Shown here one piece after another: positions 11,914 through 25,219 of a DNA stretch of 64,000 nucleotides. The stretch is taken from positions 1,613,501-1,677,500 of the forward strand of contig CAMRHE010000166.1 in NCBI GenBank assembly GCA_947044405.1. Reading direction: 5' to 3'. Position 1 is the stretch's first letter. Each line of letters begins with the position of its first letter. The stretch is from Leptodactylus fallax (taxonomy: Eukaryota > Chordata > Amphibia > Anura > Leptodactylidae). Position numbers and translations under genes: made by a program. Under the pieces are notes generated by a model that made no database searches, was not told the origin of the DNA, and saw only the letters and a list, made by a program, of their open reading frames with translations.

Positions 11914-12761
11914 TGTGATGATTCTGCTTAAATATGGTTATAACTCAAAGCTGTATTTCGGTCTCTGGGTAGCGTATCTCTTTACTCATAAGGTGTGCAG
12001 CTATAATCCCAGGTGTATATTGGCAATAGTGGCCAGGCTGGAACAATAGGGCTTTGTATCCATCCCAGCAGGGCTCCATTGTATTCATACACAGCCCTGA
12101 GTGATCAAAGAAACATGCATTGATCAGTCTGCACTGGTTGATCAGATATGGCTGATAACATTGTCTCATTTCACTTGGTCCCAGCTCTTTACAAAGGATC
12201 TGGACTTGAGTGCATTATTCAATCAGACTTGCTGCCGCCGATGACCTCATTCTGGGAGGTGGCATAAAGGGTATAAAAGATGAGGTAAGAGGTCTGAGGG
12301 AGGAGATTATGCTATGGAGATTTTTGTGCTGAGACTACAGGATATCACAGACAGACCACTGTAAAGAGCATGCAGGCTGGATTATTGTATTAATGCCACA
12401 TGCCAAGAAGCCTCCACTGGGTTACTCACACATGCCATGTGTGAGTGTTGGACTATAGAGCCACATCAAGGAGATGCGTGGTAAAGTAATTATTTCAATG
12501 TTATTCCCTTTTTATTTTTATTGTACTGTATATTGTAACTAGTAACTGTTAATGCTTGCATACATCTGCATATCTGTTCTGAACTGCATGTGTTAGATGT
12601 TAATACCGACCCATTTAGGGGTTAATAAATATATAAAATTTAGAAAGCTTGTCTTTTATTTATCTTGTGAACCCGGCACTCACTGGCGGTGAGTGTGGTT
12701 TTATATGAAAGAGGTCTCAGGTGGGGCCACAGCGGTGTTGGCGCACGGAGGATCTTTCACA
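11914..12761 (+). mobile_element. Solo LTR of an LTR retrotransposon, 848 bp
   Basis: The element begins TGTGATGATTCTG and ends CTTTCACA, i.e. TG...CA, and is flanked by near-identical 5-bp target copies (tcttg and ccttg). It has a TATA box (TATAAAA, 12272-12278) and an AATAAA signal (12624-12629), so promoter and polyadenylation signals define a plus orientation. A second copy lies at 57532-58415 and a related one in minus orientation at 48210-49045. No internal region follows, so this is a solo LTR left by LTR-LTR recombination. Confidence 0.85.
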
Positions 12762-13224
12762 CCTTGTATTGTCTCTCTATAAACTCATGTTAACATGCAC
12801 ACGTTAGGAATATCAGATCAACAAGGAACTAAGGTAATAAGGAGAATAATGTGTCTTTAGAGAAGCTAGATATGTACATGCCAGTTATATAAACTATATA
12901 TTTATAGACAGAATACATATATAACACCTCTATGTTAAAAAGAACAAATGTCCCTGTGCTGTAGACTTACAAGTGAAATATCACCTCACAGGGATGGTAT
13001 ACTAGCTCGCTCACTATTGATGTTCCCAAATGCAGAAATACTAGAGTGGACAAGTTGAAATCACTGGAGGGCTGCTATCTTGTTTCTTATCTACATACAG
13101 ATTTCCAAAGCTTCCAAAGGGAATCTGCCAGAAGACAGGCCACTTCACATTCACAACTTACAGATGGTCTAACAACATAAAAGGTGTATTAACAAGGCGG
13201 CTATATTATAAATCCACACAATAA
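12762..13224. other. Non-coding, nothing recognised
   Basis: AT-rich stretch between the solo LTR and the minisatellite. No protein-like frame or clear element end. Confidence 0.4.
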
Positions 13225-14071
13225 AAACACTTTTGTGACATTGTACTGTGTGAAGGGGCCCCTATGGGATATTATACAGTATGGAGGCCACTATGGAACA
13301 TTTTACTGTGTGCAAGGGGCCACTATGTGACATTATACTGTGTAGAGGAGCCACTATATGACATTTTATTGTGTGAAGGGACTGCTATGTGACATAATAC
13401 TGTGTGCAGGGGCCACTATGTTGCATTATACTGTATGGAGGATCCGCTATGTGACATTATACTGTGTGCAGGGTCCACTATGGGACATTATACTGTGTGG
13501 AGGCCACTATGGGACATCACACTGTGTGGAGGGGCCACTATACGACATTATACTATGTGAAGGGGCCACTATGTGACACTATTCGGTATTAAGGGGCCGC
13601 TATGGGACATAATACTTTGTGGAGGGGCCTCTATATGACATTTTATTGAGTGGAGGGACTGCTATGTGACATAATACTGTGTGCAGGGGCCGCTATGTGA
13701 CATTATACTGTATGGAGGATCCGCTATGTGACATTATACTGTATGGAGGATCCGCTATGTGACATTATACTGTGTGCAGGGGCTGCTATGTGACATTATA
13801 CTGTGTGCAGGGGCCACTATGGGATATTATACTGTGTGCAAGGGCCGCTATGGGACATTATACTGTGTGCAAGAGCCACTATAGGAGATTATACTGTGTG
13901 GAGGGGCTGCTATGGGATATTATACTATCTGGAGGTCAATTTGGGACATTATAGTTTGTATAAAAGGGGTGTTATACTGTGTGGGGGCCAGAAAAGGGGG
14001 TGCTATGCCATGTGGGGGGTCCAAGTCAAAAAATTTGCTATGGGACCCAGTCTTTGCTAGTTACGCCCCTG
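13225..14071. mobile_element. Remnant hAT-like element with a 31-bp minisatellite of about 23 units
   Basis: From about 13225 to 13960 a unit of 31 bp (type: ggggccactatgtgacatta then tactgtgtgga) is repeated with many point variants. The array leads into gtccaagtc... and then gctagttacgcccctg, ending at 14071. That end matches the right terminus of the complete hAT element at 57359-59475 (ggtagttacgcccctg). The left terminus was not found. Frames through the array (for example 13358-13576 and 13803-14060) are minisatellite by-products. Confidence 0.75.
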
Positions 14072-14727
14072 CATGCACCAAAAATGATATCTACACCTGT
14101 CAGGGACAGTTTTCTGGTGTGAGATAGATAGTAAATCTAATGAACCCCTGCTCACTTTGATCACTGCTCTGCCCACTTTTCACAAAAATGGCTAGCAGGT
14201 TGGAAATATGGAAAAGTGGGCATTTTCTAATGCAAACAGCTGTGTGCCAAAAATGTGCCACTTTGGAGCCAGAAAACTGGCTAGTATCTCCAAATTCCCT
14301 CCACAGGTACAAGAGAAGCCCATAGGATATTATGGGTTGTTCATTTAGTATCCATACAATACAGATCTCAAATGTGATTTTTTTTTTTTTTTTGTATGAG
14401 CCCTTAGGCTGGGTTTCCACATTTTTTCTTTTTTACAATTTGACTCTGAATGCTGCCTTGAAGAATTTTAGGAACAATTATTTTCTGGTGCCGTTTCAAC
14501 TACAAGTGAATCATATTCACTGGAAAAAGGGAGAACTATTCCTTCGTATACCGACACTGGTGGATTACAAGGTTCATAGGTGTTGCTAGCTCTTGTTTGA
14601 TCAGTAGATGATTGGACTCCATTTCCACAACCTTCTAAAGCCGACAGCTGGCTCATCCTAAGGATAAATTAGATAAAAATAAACTGCCATAAATTAAGTT
14701 TTCTTTCAATACGCATATATACATACT
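14072..14727. other. Non-coding, nothing recognised
   Basis: Contains a T run at about 14377-14393. The minus-strand frame of 106 codons at 14100-14420 has no recognisable domain and an uneven composition; not accepted as a gene. Confidence 0.4.
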
Positions 14728-14729
14728 TA

Positions 14730-16333
14730 CAATGCCTTGCGAAAGTATTTGGCCCCCTTGAACTTTTCAACCTTTTGCCACATTTCAGGCTTCAAACATA
14801 AGGATATAAAATTTTTTGGTGAAGAATCAACAACAAGTGGGACACAATTGTGAAGTGAAATGAAATTTATTGGTTATTTTAAACTTTTGTAAAAAATAAA
14901 AAACTGAAAAGTGGGGCGTGCAATATTATTTGGCCCCTTTACTTTCAGTGCAGCAAACTCACTCCAGAAGTTCAGTGAGGATCTCTGAATGATCCAATGT
15001 TGTCCTAAATGACTGATGATGATAAATATTATTCACCTGTGTGTAATCAAGTCTCCGTATAAATACACCTGCTCTGTGATAGTCTCAGGGTTCTTTTTAA
15101 AGCATAGAGAGCATCATGAAGACCAAGGAACACACCAGGCCGGTCAGTGATACTGTTGTGGAGAAGTTTAAAGCTCGATTTGGATACAAAAAGATTTCCC
15201 AAACTTTAAACATCCCAAGCAATCATATTGAAATGGAAGGAGTATCAGACCACTGCAAATCTACCAAGACCCGGCCGTCCCTCTAAACTTTCATCTCAAA
15301 CAAGGAGAAGACTGATCAGAGATGCAGCCAAGAAGCCCATGATCAATCTGGATGAACTGCAGAGATCTACAGCTGAGGTGGGAGAATCTGTCCATAGGAC
15401 AACAATCAGTCGTACACTGCACAAATCTGGCCTTTATGGAAGAGTGGCAAGAAGAAAGCCATTTCTCAAAGATATCCATAAAAAGTCTCGTTTAAAGTTT
15501 GCCACAAGCCACCTGTGTGACACACCAAACATGTGGAAGAAGGTGCTCTGGTCAGATGAAACCAAAATCGAACTTTGTGGCCACAATGCAAAACGATATG
15601 TTTGGCGTAAAAGCAACACAGCTTATCACCTTGAACACACCAACCCACTATCAAACATGGTGGTGGCAGCATCATGGTTTGGGCCTGCTTTTCTTCAGCA
15701 GGGACAGGGAAGATGGTTAAAATTGATGGGAAGATGGATGGAGCCAAATACAGGACCATTCTGGAAGAAAACCTGTTGGAGTCTGCAAAAGACCTGAGAC
15801 TGGGACGGAGATTTATCTTCCAACAAGACAATGATCCCAAACATAAAGCAAAATGGAATGGTTCACAAATAAACGTATCCAGGTGTTAGAATGGCCAAGT
15901 CAAAGTCCAGACCTGAATCCAATCGAGAATCTGTGGAAAGAGCTGAAAACTGCTGTTCACAAACGCTCTCCATCCAACCTCACTGAGCTCCAGCTGTTTT
16001 CCAAGGAAGAATGGGCAAGAATTTCAGTCTCTCGATGTGCAAAACTGATAGAGACATATCCCAAGTGACTTGCAGCTGTAATCGCAGCAAAAGGTGGCGC
16101 TACAAAGTATTAACTTAAGAGGGCCGAATAATTTGGCACGCCCCACTTTTCAGTTTTTTATTTTTTACAAAAGTTTAAAATATCCAATAAATTTCGTTCC
16201 ACTTCACGATTGTGTCCCACTTGTTGTTGATTCTTTACCAAAAAATTAAAATTTTATATTCTTATGTTTGAAGCTTGAAATGTGGCAAAAGGTTGAAAAG
16301 TTCAAGGGGGCAGAATACTTTCGCAAGGCACTG
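14730..16333 (+). mobile_element. Tc1-like transposon, about 1.6 kb, with inverted repeats of about 215 bp
   Basis: TA dinucleotides flank the element (14728-14729 and 16334-16335). The left end (caatgccttgcgaaagtatt) is complementary to the right end (gaatactttcgcaaggcac). The long inverted repeats run to about 14940 and from about 16120, including the block with caacaacaagtgggacacaa. Long repeats of this kind are typical of the IR/DR group of vertebrate Tc1 elements such as the frog Tc1-like families. Inside is a broken transposase gene. Confidence 0.9.
15116..16113 (+). pseudogene. Tc1-like transposase, frameshifted
   Basis: Transposases of this family bind the inverted repeats with a paired helix-turn-helix and cut with a DDE catalytic triad. 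The likely start is ATG 15116 (MKTKEHTRPVSD). The frame shifts near 15225, again near 15670 and again near 15850. A TGA at 16066-16068 interrupts the tail before the usual end at TAA 16111-16113. Recognisable pieces in order are the paired-box-like region with the RPGRPSKLS hook, WSDETK (first Asp), [18 protein letters not shown] (second Asp) and DLNPIENLW (Glu). The catalytic residues are still visible but spread over several frames, so no active enzyme can be made. Confidence 0.9.
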
Positions 16334-17641
16334 TATATTGTTTCAAAGTTTTTAAGGACCGAATGCATGTGGACAAACTCAGCCCTGCAATTTTCACAAA
16401 ATTGTGGCAAACACTAGAGGACGGCAAATGGCAGCATTTTTGCTTCTATTTTGTGCAAGTTGCAGTAAAATTTATACTAGAAGTAGTGCAGGACCTTTGG
16501 TAACATCATAGTCACATGGCAAAGGTCCACAGAGGGTGAGGACTGTAAAGTGGGGAAGTGGATAATTGCTTCTTCTAGAAGGACCTTCTTGACTGTTATG
16601 CTAGTTGCACATTGCCAAAAAAGGAAGAAGCTGAAGATACTGCCTCTACACAGTAACAGTGCCTTCTTATGGCCCCTGTAAAGTAAAAGTACCCCAAGCA
16701 AAATAAAAATAAAATGAATGCTCATCTAACCCAGTTCCCACAATGAACCAACCAGTACAAGCTATAGGTCTTTTCCCGGGCGGAGTCAGAAGCACAGTAC
16801 AGGTAGATGTGATGTCATCTCTTCATTGTGCCAGCCTTTGTTAAGTTCTTGGTACCTTACAGAGTGTATGGGGGAGCCAATGGCTCTGTGATGCACCATT
16901 GTACTAGATACTTAACTGTGTCTGTGTACTAATAGATGTGGATCCAGTTAAAAGGGGCACAAGGAGCAAAGACACAGTTTGTATACCCACTCCTTTGCAT
17001 GCATCTTTGGAAGGTACAGCTTGTTAGTTTTTCGGGTTTCCCTAAAGGTATATGAAGCAGTACCTATGAGAGTAAGAATCTCTAAGCCAGCTGGCATCTA
17101 TGTAAGTAGAAAGAGTACAGTATGTGGAGCTGTCCAATGCTTTTTTGGTAAGGACCAGGTCCCTATGAAGTGTAAGATTTATTCATATATGTGTAGAGTT
17201 TATGACTAATGTTCATGTATGAGGTATACGTGGTAATAAGAGGGGTATGATCAGGGGTCTGAATTTATTTAGGGATTTGCTCTGGGATATGAATTAATTT
17301 TTCCATCTAGGGTCAGAATTTTCTTAAGGGGTCTGGTCTCAGGTCTAAAGAAATTTGAGTATCAATTACAGGGCATGTGGTACATATGCGTCCTTCGAAT
17401 ACCTTTCTTCTTGGCTGGACATGTTCAGATATGTATGTCACTAAATAGATTCTCAAGACCATAATGCTTTGTGATATCCTACAGTATGTGTGTCTATCTG
17501 TGGCCATCCATTGTTTGCTTTGATATTTCAACCTTTTAAGTGTTTTGCTACTATGTTGGCATATTTTATTGCATTGGTTTAATGAGAAATTGGATCAGTT
17601 AACCAAATTCAAGCTAATTTAAGGGTATGGCATATCTGTAT
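16334..17641. other. Non-coding, nothing recognised
   Basis: Moderately AT-rich sequence. The frames at 16477-16725, 16979-17209 and 17313-17531 have no domain or splice context. Possibly an intron of the minus-strand gene or intergenic sequence. Confidence 0.4.
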
Positions 17642-18559
17642 GGCAGGACCGGTTTTAGACAAAGTGGGGCCCTGGACAAAATTAAAATGGTGCCCCATCT
17701 CACTCCTTCATTGTTTTCATCTTTTTTTCTTTGACATACCTGTCTTGGACTTGATAGTCTGCTTATGCACTGGCTTATGGCCTAGTTTATGCACCTTCTT
17801 GTATGTTATGTTTTGTTATTGTTTTGTTACATATAAAAATCCAATAAAACTTGATTACACTTAAAAGCGGGGCCCCAAATGCTGATATGCAAATAACACC
17901 ATCGTCTTCCAGTGGCAACCCCTATAATAACGCCTCCTTTCTGCCAACAAAAAAGTAATAACAACCCCCATTTTCCCACACACAATTCAAATGAGCACCT
18001 TTGTATCGTCTAATAGATTTCTGCACCCAGTCGTCAGTTACTATAGCGCCTCCTTATAAATAATAGTCCCTACTTATAAATAATATTACACCTTTATCTG
18101 TAATAGCGCCCTTATAAATGATAAATAATGCCCTTTATCAGTAATATTCCCCCTTATCAGTCACCCCATAAAAAATAATACTGTTCCCTTATTAATAATA
18201 ACCCTCTCATAAATAATAGCTACCCTTATAAATAATAGTCCCCATTATCACTAATAGCCCCCTTTATAAATAAGCCCACTGAACAGTTATACCCCCCTTA
18301 TAAATAGTTTCCCTCTTATAAATAATAGCTCCCCCTTATAATAGATGCCTTATCTAAAATAGTTTCCCCCTTTTTATAGGCCTCTTATAAATAGTTCCCT
18401 CCTTATAAATAATAGCTGTCTTATAAATAATAGTTCCCTCCTATAATAGCCCCCTCATATTTAACAGTTTCCCAATTATATATAGTAACCCACCCTTATA
18501 TATAATAGTTCCTCCCTTATAAATAAGAGCCCCCTTATATATAATAGTTCTCTCTTATA
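17642..18559. repeat. DNA-transposon fragment with (cccttataaataatag)n minisatellite
   Basis: The start, ggaccggttttagacaaagt followed by ggggccctgg, looks like a hAT-type terminus. From about 17990 to 18555 short units of about 17-22 bp such as ccccttataaataatagctc repeat irregularly. The next element (18560) is inserted at the end of this array. Confidence 0.6.
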
Positions 18560-20545
18560 CAGTGTCGGACTGAAGGGCCTTAGGCCCACCAGAGGAACTT
18601 GTTCTGGTGCCCCACCCAACAGCTTCCTGCTAATAGCCTACACCACGGCTCCTTCACTGAAATCCTACATATGTGCTGACTATCTGGTGTTACGGAGTAT
18701 GTTCCCAGTATAGTCAGCCCCTATAGTATTGTGCAGGCCCCAATAACTCCATGGCCAGTTCATGCACAATACTGTATGGGGAATGACATGGCCATGGAGC
18801 ACTACAGGTATGTGCAAGATTATAGTGAGGGAGCTGTGATGTAGACATAGCACACAGGGCTGCCAGCAGGAATTTTGAGCCCCTCCCCCAAAGTATAATG
18901 CTCCACAGTATAAAATGTTCCCCTGAGCCCTCCACAGTTTCCCCACATGGTATATAATGCTCCACAGTGGCCCCACACAGTATACAATGCTTCTCTGAGC
19001 CCCCCATAGTGGCCTCACATGGTATATAAGGCTCTACACAGTATAATATTCTCCCCAGAGCCCCAACACAGTATAATACTCCATAGTGGCCCACACAGTA
19101 TACTACCCCTTAGTGGCCCCAGACACTACAATATTCTGCCCAGCAGCAACACACACTATAATATGCTCCATACAGTATAATATGCACTCCACAGTGCCCC
19201 CCAGTATAATGCTCCACAGTGGCCTAAGACAGTATAACTTGCTCCACAATGGCCTCCACACAGTATAATATACTCCCCAGAGGGGTTCCCCCAGTATAAT
19301 TCTCCACGGTGGTCCCCCACTTTATAATATGCTCTCCACTTTCCCCCCCAATATAATGCTCTACAATTTCCCCACAGAGTATAATATGCTCCAGAGAAGC
19401 CCCACACAATATAATACACTCCACAGTGGCCCCACACAGTATAACAGGCTCCCCACACTGCCCCTTCTCCCCCAGTATAAAACTCCACAGTGACCCATAG
19501 TATAATATGCTCCCCAGAGGGCCCCCCAGTATAATGCTCCACAGTGCCCCTCCAGTATTTTGCTCCACAGTGGCACCACTCAATATATTATGCTCTCTAG
19601 AGCATCCCCCCAGTATAATGCTCGACAGTAGGCCCCACGCAGTATAATATGCTCCCCAGATGGCCCCCCAGAATAATGCTCCACAGTGACCCCACACAGT
19701 ATAACATGCTCCAGAATGGCCTCCATACAGTATAACATATTGCCCAGAGAGATTCCCCCAGTATAATGCTCCACAATGGCCCAAAACAATATAATATGCT
19801 CTCCAGAGACCCCCAGTATAATGCTCCACAGTGGCCCCACACAGTATAATATGCTCTCCAGAGGGGACCCCCAGTATAATGCTCCAAAGTGGCCCCACAG
19901 AATATAATATGCTCTCCAGAGGGCTTCCCCCCAGTATAATGCTCCACAGAGGCCACACAGAATATAACATGCTCTCCAGAGGGCTTCCTCCCCAGTATAA
20001 TGCTCCACAGTGGCCCCACACAGTATAATATGCTATCCAGAGGCCCCCCCCAGTATAATACTCCACAGTGGCCCTACAGACTCCCTCAGTGCTATATTAT
20101 ACTCTGGAGTCTCTTCAGATCCAAGAGTATAATAATCGAAGGCCCAGGGGAGGTAAGGGAAAATAAAAAACAGTTTTACTCAACTTTTCTTACCTCTTTT
20201 GGGCCTCTTCACACTGCTCCGCTTTCACCGTCACTGGCTTATCTTCTCTGCGGCTGACATCATGCGTTAAGGACGTCACCGCTGAGGCCCAATCACAGGC
20301 TGTGCTGTCAGCACGCCCCACGTAACCGCTGAGCAGCGGTGACGTCCGGAATGCCAGAAGATGAAGCCGGACGCCAAGGACAGGTAAGTAAAAATGTTTG
20401 TTATTTTTACTCACCTTGGAAAGGGGCCCTGTGGCACATGATGCTGGGTTCCTTTCTGTTATTGATATGGCCGGGCCTGACTCCAGGACTGGAGTCATGA
20501 GGCTCCGGATCCTGGAGGCCCCTTTGGGCACGGGGGTCCTGGGCA
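18560..20545. mobile_element. hAT-like element (cagtgtcggactg family) with a long minisatellite, right end unclear
   Basis: It begins cagtgtcggactgaagggcc, the same left end as the complete copy at 21518. About 18895-20095 is an array of units of roughly 30-45 bp of the type ccccacacagtataatatgc then tccccagagg / tccacagtgg. It is followed by the actctggagtct module and GC-rich unique sequence with gctgacatcatgcgtt, parallel to the complete copy. The expected right end ccagtccgacactg is missing, so the exact end is uncertain. Confidence 0.65.
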
Positions 20546-21517
20546 AATGTTTAGTTTGCCCCCCCCCTAATGCCTAGGAGTAACTGGATGTAAATTTGTG
20601 CTCAAAATGTGTGGACACACCCTCTGAACAGTTGGCCAGTTGTACATGGAAGGGTTAAACTCCTGTCCCGACTGCACTTGCAAGTAGATTGCTAATAAGT
20701 TAGTGTACCATAACTTGGCATAGTTTGGTTCATTGGTTCCGTTAAGTTGTGTCATGTGTTAAGATATACTTGCATTATGTTGTATGATGTGTTATATACA
20801 TGCTTAAATCTCTTTAATTGATGTTGATTCTGATTCCTTAGATGCAGAACTAAGGTGTGCCCAAGAGTTACATTGCAGGAAAAATTGTTTGTTGCTCTGT
20901 AACCCATTGATGTCAGGTTTTACCCCAGCTTCCCAGGAAGGGATGGTTCCCTACTTATGGGCTATATCAACACTGCGTAGGAGGGAGAGAAGGAGAAATG
21001 GCTTGCATGCGCAGAAGGTCCACTCACTTCTGGAGAGCTAAGGATGCAATATATGACTAGTTTAGGTGTCCTAGAATATCTGTATGAACAGCTTGCAGAG
21101 GGGATAGGGACACCACTACCTAGATGTCAGCCAGTTTGGTGAACTGGCACACCTAATCAAACACATAGTAAGCAGAAGTCTGGGCCTATTGTGTCATGCA
21201 GTGCTGTGACAGTGGAAGCACACTGTTTGTCTCTGTATCCTTGAGGCTTGTACAAGTGATGCTAAGATCCTCCGGTGTGTGTTGACCTTATACAGATCTG
21301 CTCCTGTTGTAATGCAACATCTACAGTAAAGATGGAAGCTGCATTGTGAAGCCAGGTGTTATGTGTGTCTTTCCTCCACTAGTGGAAGTACTGGTAACTT
21401 GCCGTGGAAGGTGTAGAGGCAGTGGCTCTGTGAAGGCCCTACAGAGAAGCAGCATATCGTCCACTGTAGAAAGAGTGGTGCTGGCCATGGTGAACGCCAT
21501 ATTGCCACTGGTGGTGC
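20546..21517. other. Unclassified, possibly retroelement-derived
   Basis: No gene. The segment with gggctatatcaacactgcgt followed by gagggagagaaggagaaatg and later cttgtacaagtgatgc has the look of an LTR promoter and leader, but no paired terminal repeats or target duplication were found. The frames at 21346-21591 and 21359-21577 overlap on opposite strands and lack domains. Confidence 0.3.
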
Positions 21518-23102
21518 CAGTGTCAGACTTAAGGGCTTTGGACCCACCAGAGGAACTTGTTCCAGGGGCCCACCCAACAGCTTCCTGCTAATAGCCTACA
21601 CCATGGTTCCTTCACAGAAATCTTGCATCTGTTCTGACTATCCGGTGTTACTGAGTTTTTCCCAGTATCATCATCCCCTGTGCATGCCCCAATAGTGCCA
21701 TGGCCAGTTCATGCACAGTACTGTATGGGGAATAACACGACCATGGAGTACCCCACGCGTGCAAAAGATTTTAGTGAGCGAGCTGTGATGCAGGTATAGC
21801 ACACCAGGCTTCCATCAGGAATTTTGAGCCGCCCCCCATAGTATAATGCTCCACATAGTATTTAATGCTCCACAGTGGCCTCACACAGCATAATACCCCA
21901 CAGTGGCCCCACAGAGTATAGTATGCTACCCAGAGCCCACACCACCACCACAGTGGCTCCACACAGTATATAATGCTCTCTTGAGCCCCCTATAGTGATC
22001 CCACATGGTATATATATAACGCTCCACACAGTAAAATATACTCTCCAGAGACCCAGCATGGTATAATGCACAACAGTGGCACCACATAGTATAATATGCA
22101 CCTCAGAGCCTGCCCCCACCACAGTATAATGTTCCACAGTGGCCCCACAAAGTATAATATGCTCCCCAGAGCCCCCACACAGTATAATGCCCCACAGTGG
22201 CACCGCACAGTATAATATGCTCCCCAGAGCCCCCTCACAGCATACTAGTGGTCTCATACAGTATAATATGATCCCCAGAGCCAACCCCACACCACAGTGG
22301 CCCTATACAGTATAATATGCTCCCCAGCAGCCCCACATAATATAATATGCCCCACAGTATAATAGGCTCCCCACAGTGGCCCCCCAGTATAATGCCAACA
22401 GTGGCCCTACATAATATAATATTCTCCCCAGAGCCTGACCCCAAACAGTATAATGCCCCCTCCTGAGAAGCCCCACACAATATAATATGCTCCCCAGCAG
22501 TCCCTTACAGTATAATAGGCTTCCCAAAGGGCCCCCTTCACAGTGTTCCCTCACAGTATAATATACTCCCCAGCATCCCCACGTAGTATAATAGGCTCCC
22601 CACATTGTCCCCTCAGTATAATGCTTCACAGTGGCCCCGCACAATAATATGCTCCCTAGAGCACCCCCAGTATAATGCTCCAAAATGGTCCCGCACAGTA
22701 TAATATGTTCCCCAGAGCCCAGCCAGTATAATGCTCTACACAATATAATATGCTCCCTGGAGGCCGCATCCCAGTATAATGCTCCACAGTGGCCCCAGAA
22801 TATAATAAGTAGAGGCCCATGGGAAGTGATAGAAAACCTTGCCTCGCCTCTCCTGGGCATCCTCGTGTAGTACCATTGTTTCTGTTAGCTTCCTCTTCAG
22901 GTCTGTGGCTGACATCACGCATCTCGGATGTCACCTCTGAGGCCTGTGATTGAGCCTGCCGGATGTCCAGGAGAGGTGAGTATAAATGTTTGTTATTTTT
23001 ACACACTTTCACTGGGCAGGCTTCTATTGGAAAGTAATGTGGCCGGGCCCTGGCCCTGCTTGATCCCACTGGATAATCCTCTGGTGGGCCAGTCCGACAC
23101 TG
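21518..23102. mobile_element. Complete non-autonomous hAT element with internal minisatellite, 1585 bp
   Basis: The left end cagtgtcagacttaaggg and right end gggccagtccgacactg are inverted copies. Eight-base target copies flank it: ggtggtgc on the left and ggtggtgt on the right, which is the hAT hallmark. The interior from about 21840 to 22800 is the same minisatellite type as in the 18560 copy (units such as ccacagtggccccacacagt then ataatatgctcccc). The overlapping minus-strand frames across it are array by-products. No transposase is present. Confidence 0.85.
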
Positions 23103-23376
23103 GGTGGTGTTTATTCTTCTTCCTACTGTGACCAATCAGAAATGGATTCCTAGTATGGTCAGCAGTAAGACGATGGAAAGTACCATTTATCATATTTAGA
23201 TAATGAGCTCAGTTCTGGTACAATATTTATGAATTGAGAATTGGTTCTGATAAAGTATTTATGGAAAAAGCTATGTTCTAGACTGTATTTATGCACTGAT
23301 ATTGTTTCTGTTACTGTATTTACTGAGCTTCTTGCAGAACAAACAATGAATGTGATATATATATATATGTAATATA

Positions 23377-24311
<935 letters not shown>

Positions 24312-24344
<33 letters not shown>
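24312..24344. repeat. (TA)n microsatellite
   Basis: About 16 TA dinucleotides directly abut the right end of the Tc1 element, whose TA target lies in this tract. Confidence 0.9.
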
Positions 24345-24346
<2 letters not shown>

Positions 24347-24692
24347 TTATCACGGATGAGTTTAATATAGTGAGTGCAAGTACTGAAGATAGGTAAGCCA
24401 TCTTCATGTAAGTAAAGCATTTGTAAGCAAAGCAGTTCATGTAAGTAAGCAAATGATTTTTATACATAGGATTTCCATGAACATTTCTTCAGATTTAGGT
24501 AGCACATGGCCATCAAAATGGTACAGATTTTAATTTGCTACTGTATCTGTCCTCTACCCCATGCCCACTTTATGGTGCAGATGGTGCCATTTTATCATTA
24601 TCCTCAGGAAGCAGAAAGGCTAAGTGTTACTGCTGTTTTACTATACTATTTATGGAAACGTTTCTAATTAAGAGGTGTGAATATGGACTTAC

Positions 24693-24714
24693 GTGTATGG
24701 TTCATAGCTGGAAC
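24693..24714 (-). CDS. Predicted 22-nt cytoplasmic exon of the minus-strand gene
   Basis: On the minus strand the acceptor is a good pyrimidine tract, ttccttttctttag, and the donor is a perfect gtaagt. Continuing the phase of the transmembrane exon, the junction codon is GGT (Gly) and the exon reads SSYEPY followed by two bases of the next codon (phase 1 to 2). Tyr residues shortly after the stop-transfer sequence are plausible tail motifs. The next exon was not located. The short length makes a chance match possible; the strong sites and fitting phase argue for it. Confidence 0.5.
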
Positions 24715-24854
24715 CTAAAGAAAAGGAAACCGATCACTGATATTAAAACAAATGCAATAATGTAACAGATGTAACATTTTATTTTCATCTTTTTACATTT
24801 TTGTCTGATAGATACAGCAAAAGTTATGTATTAAGATCCCTCTTGACTGACTCA

Positions 24855-24935
24855 AGAAATCGCAGCAAAATCTGCAAAAAAACCCCCCCCAAAAAACAGC
24901 TTTTCCGCAACGTGGGGCCGTAGCCTATGAGTTTG
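24855..24935. repeat. Fragment of the aaccgcagcgtggggcc MITE family
   Basis: The phrase gcttttccgcaacgtggggccgtagcc matches the end of the family seen at 27835, 28735, 40055 and 47060. Only a fragment is present. Confidence 0.5.
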
Positions 24936-25219
24936 CTTTGTTGCAGAAATAGAAAACCATTGGCAGCAATATAAGCTTATTGTGCACTTTATCATCATTT
25001 TTACATAGTTTTAATAATCATAAACGTGAGGAACATTGAAAGTGCCATATATTTATTGTGCTTGGTTCGGATGCTATATCCTTAGCTTATTTTCGGTACT
25101 GTATTTGTGAACTGAGCTTAGTTCTGATACAGCCTTTATGTAATAAGTTGATCAATGGAGGTGCCTAGAGTCGGACACTAACCAATCTAATAATTATGGT
25201 CTTATCATAAGGATAATTC

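Noticed and set aside
14100..14420. Minus-strand frame of 106 codons
   Set aside because: No domain, crosses a long T/A run (KKKKK), and no splice or promoter context.
19224..20066. Minus-strand frame of 280 codons, the longest non-retroelement frame
   Set aside because: It lies entirely in the minisatellite of a hAT-like element, consists of WGHCGALYWGG-like repeats, and equally long frames overlap it in other registers.
24585..24625. Next tail exon after the 22-nt cytoplasmic exon (acceptor tttctgcttcctgag)
   Set aside because: The phase-2 reading gives a His-rich peptide with a quick stop and no polyadenylation signal; not convincing.
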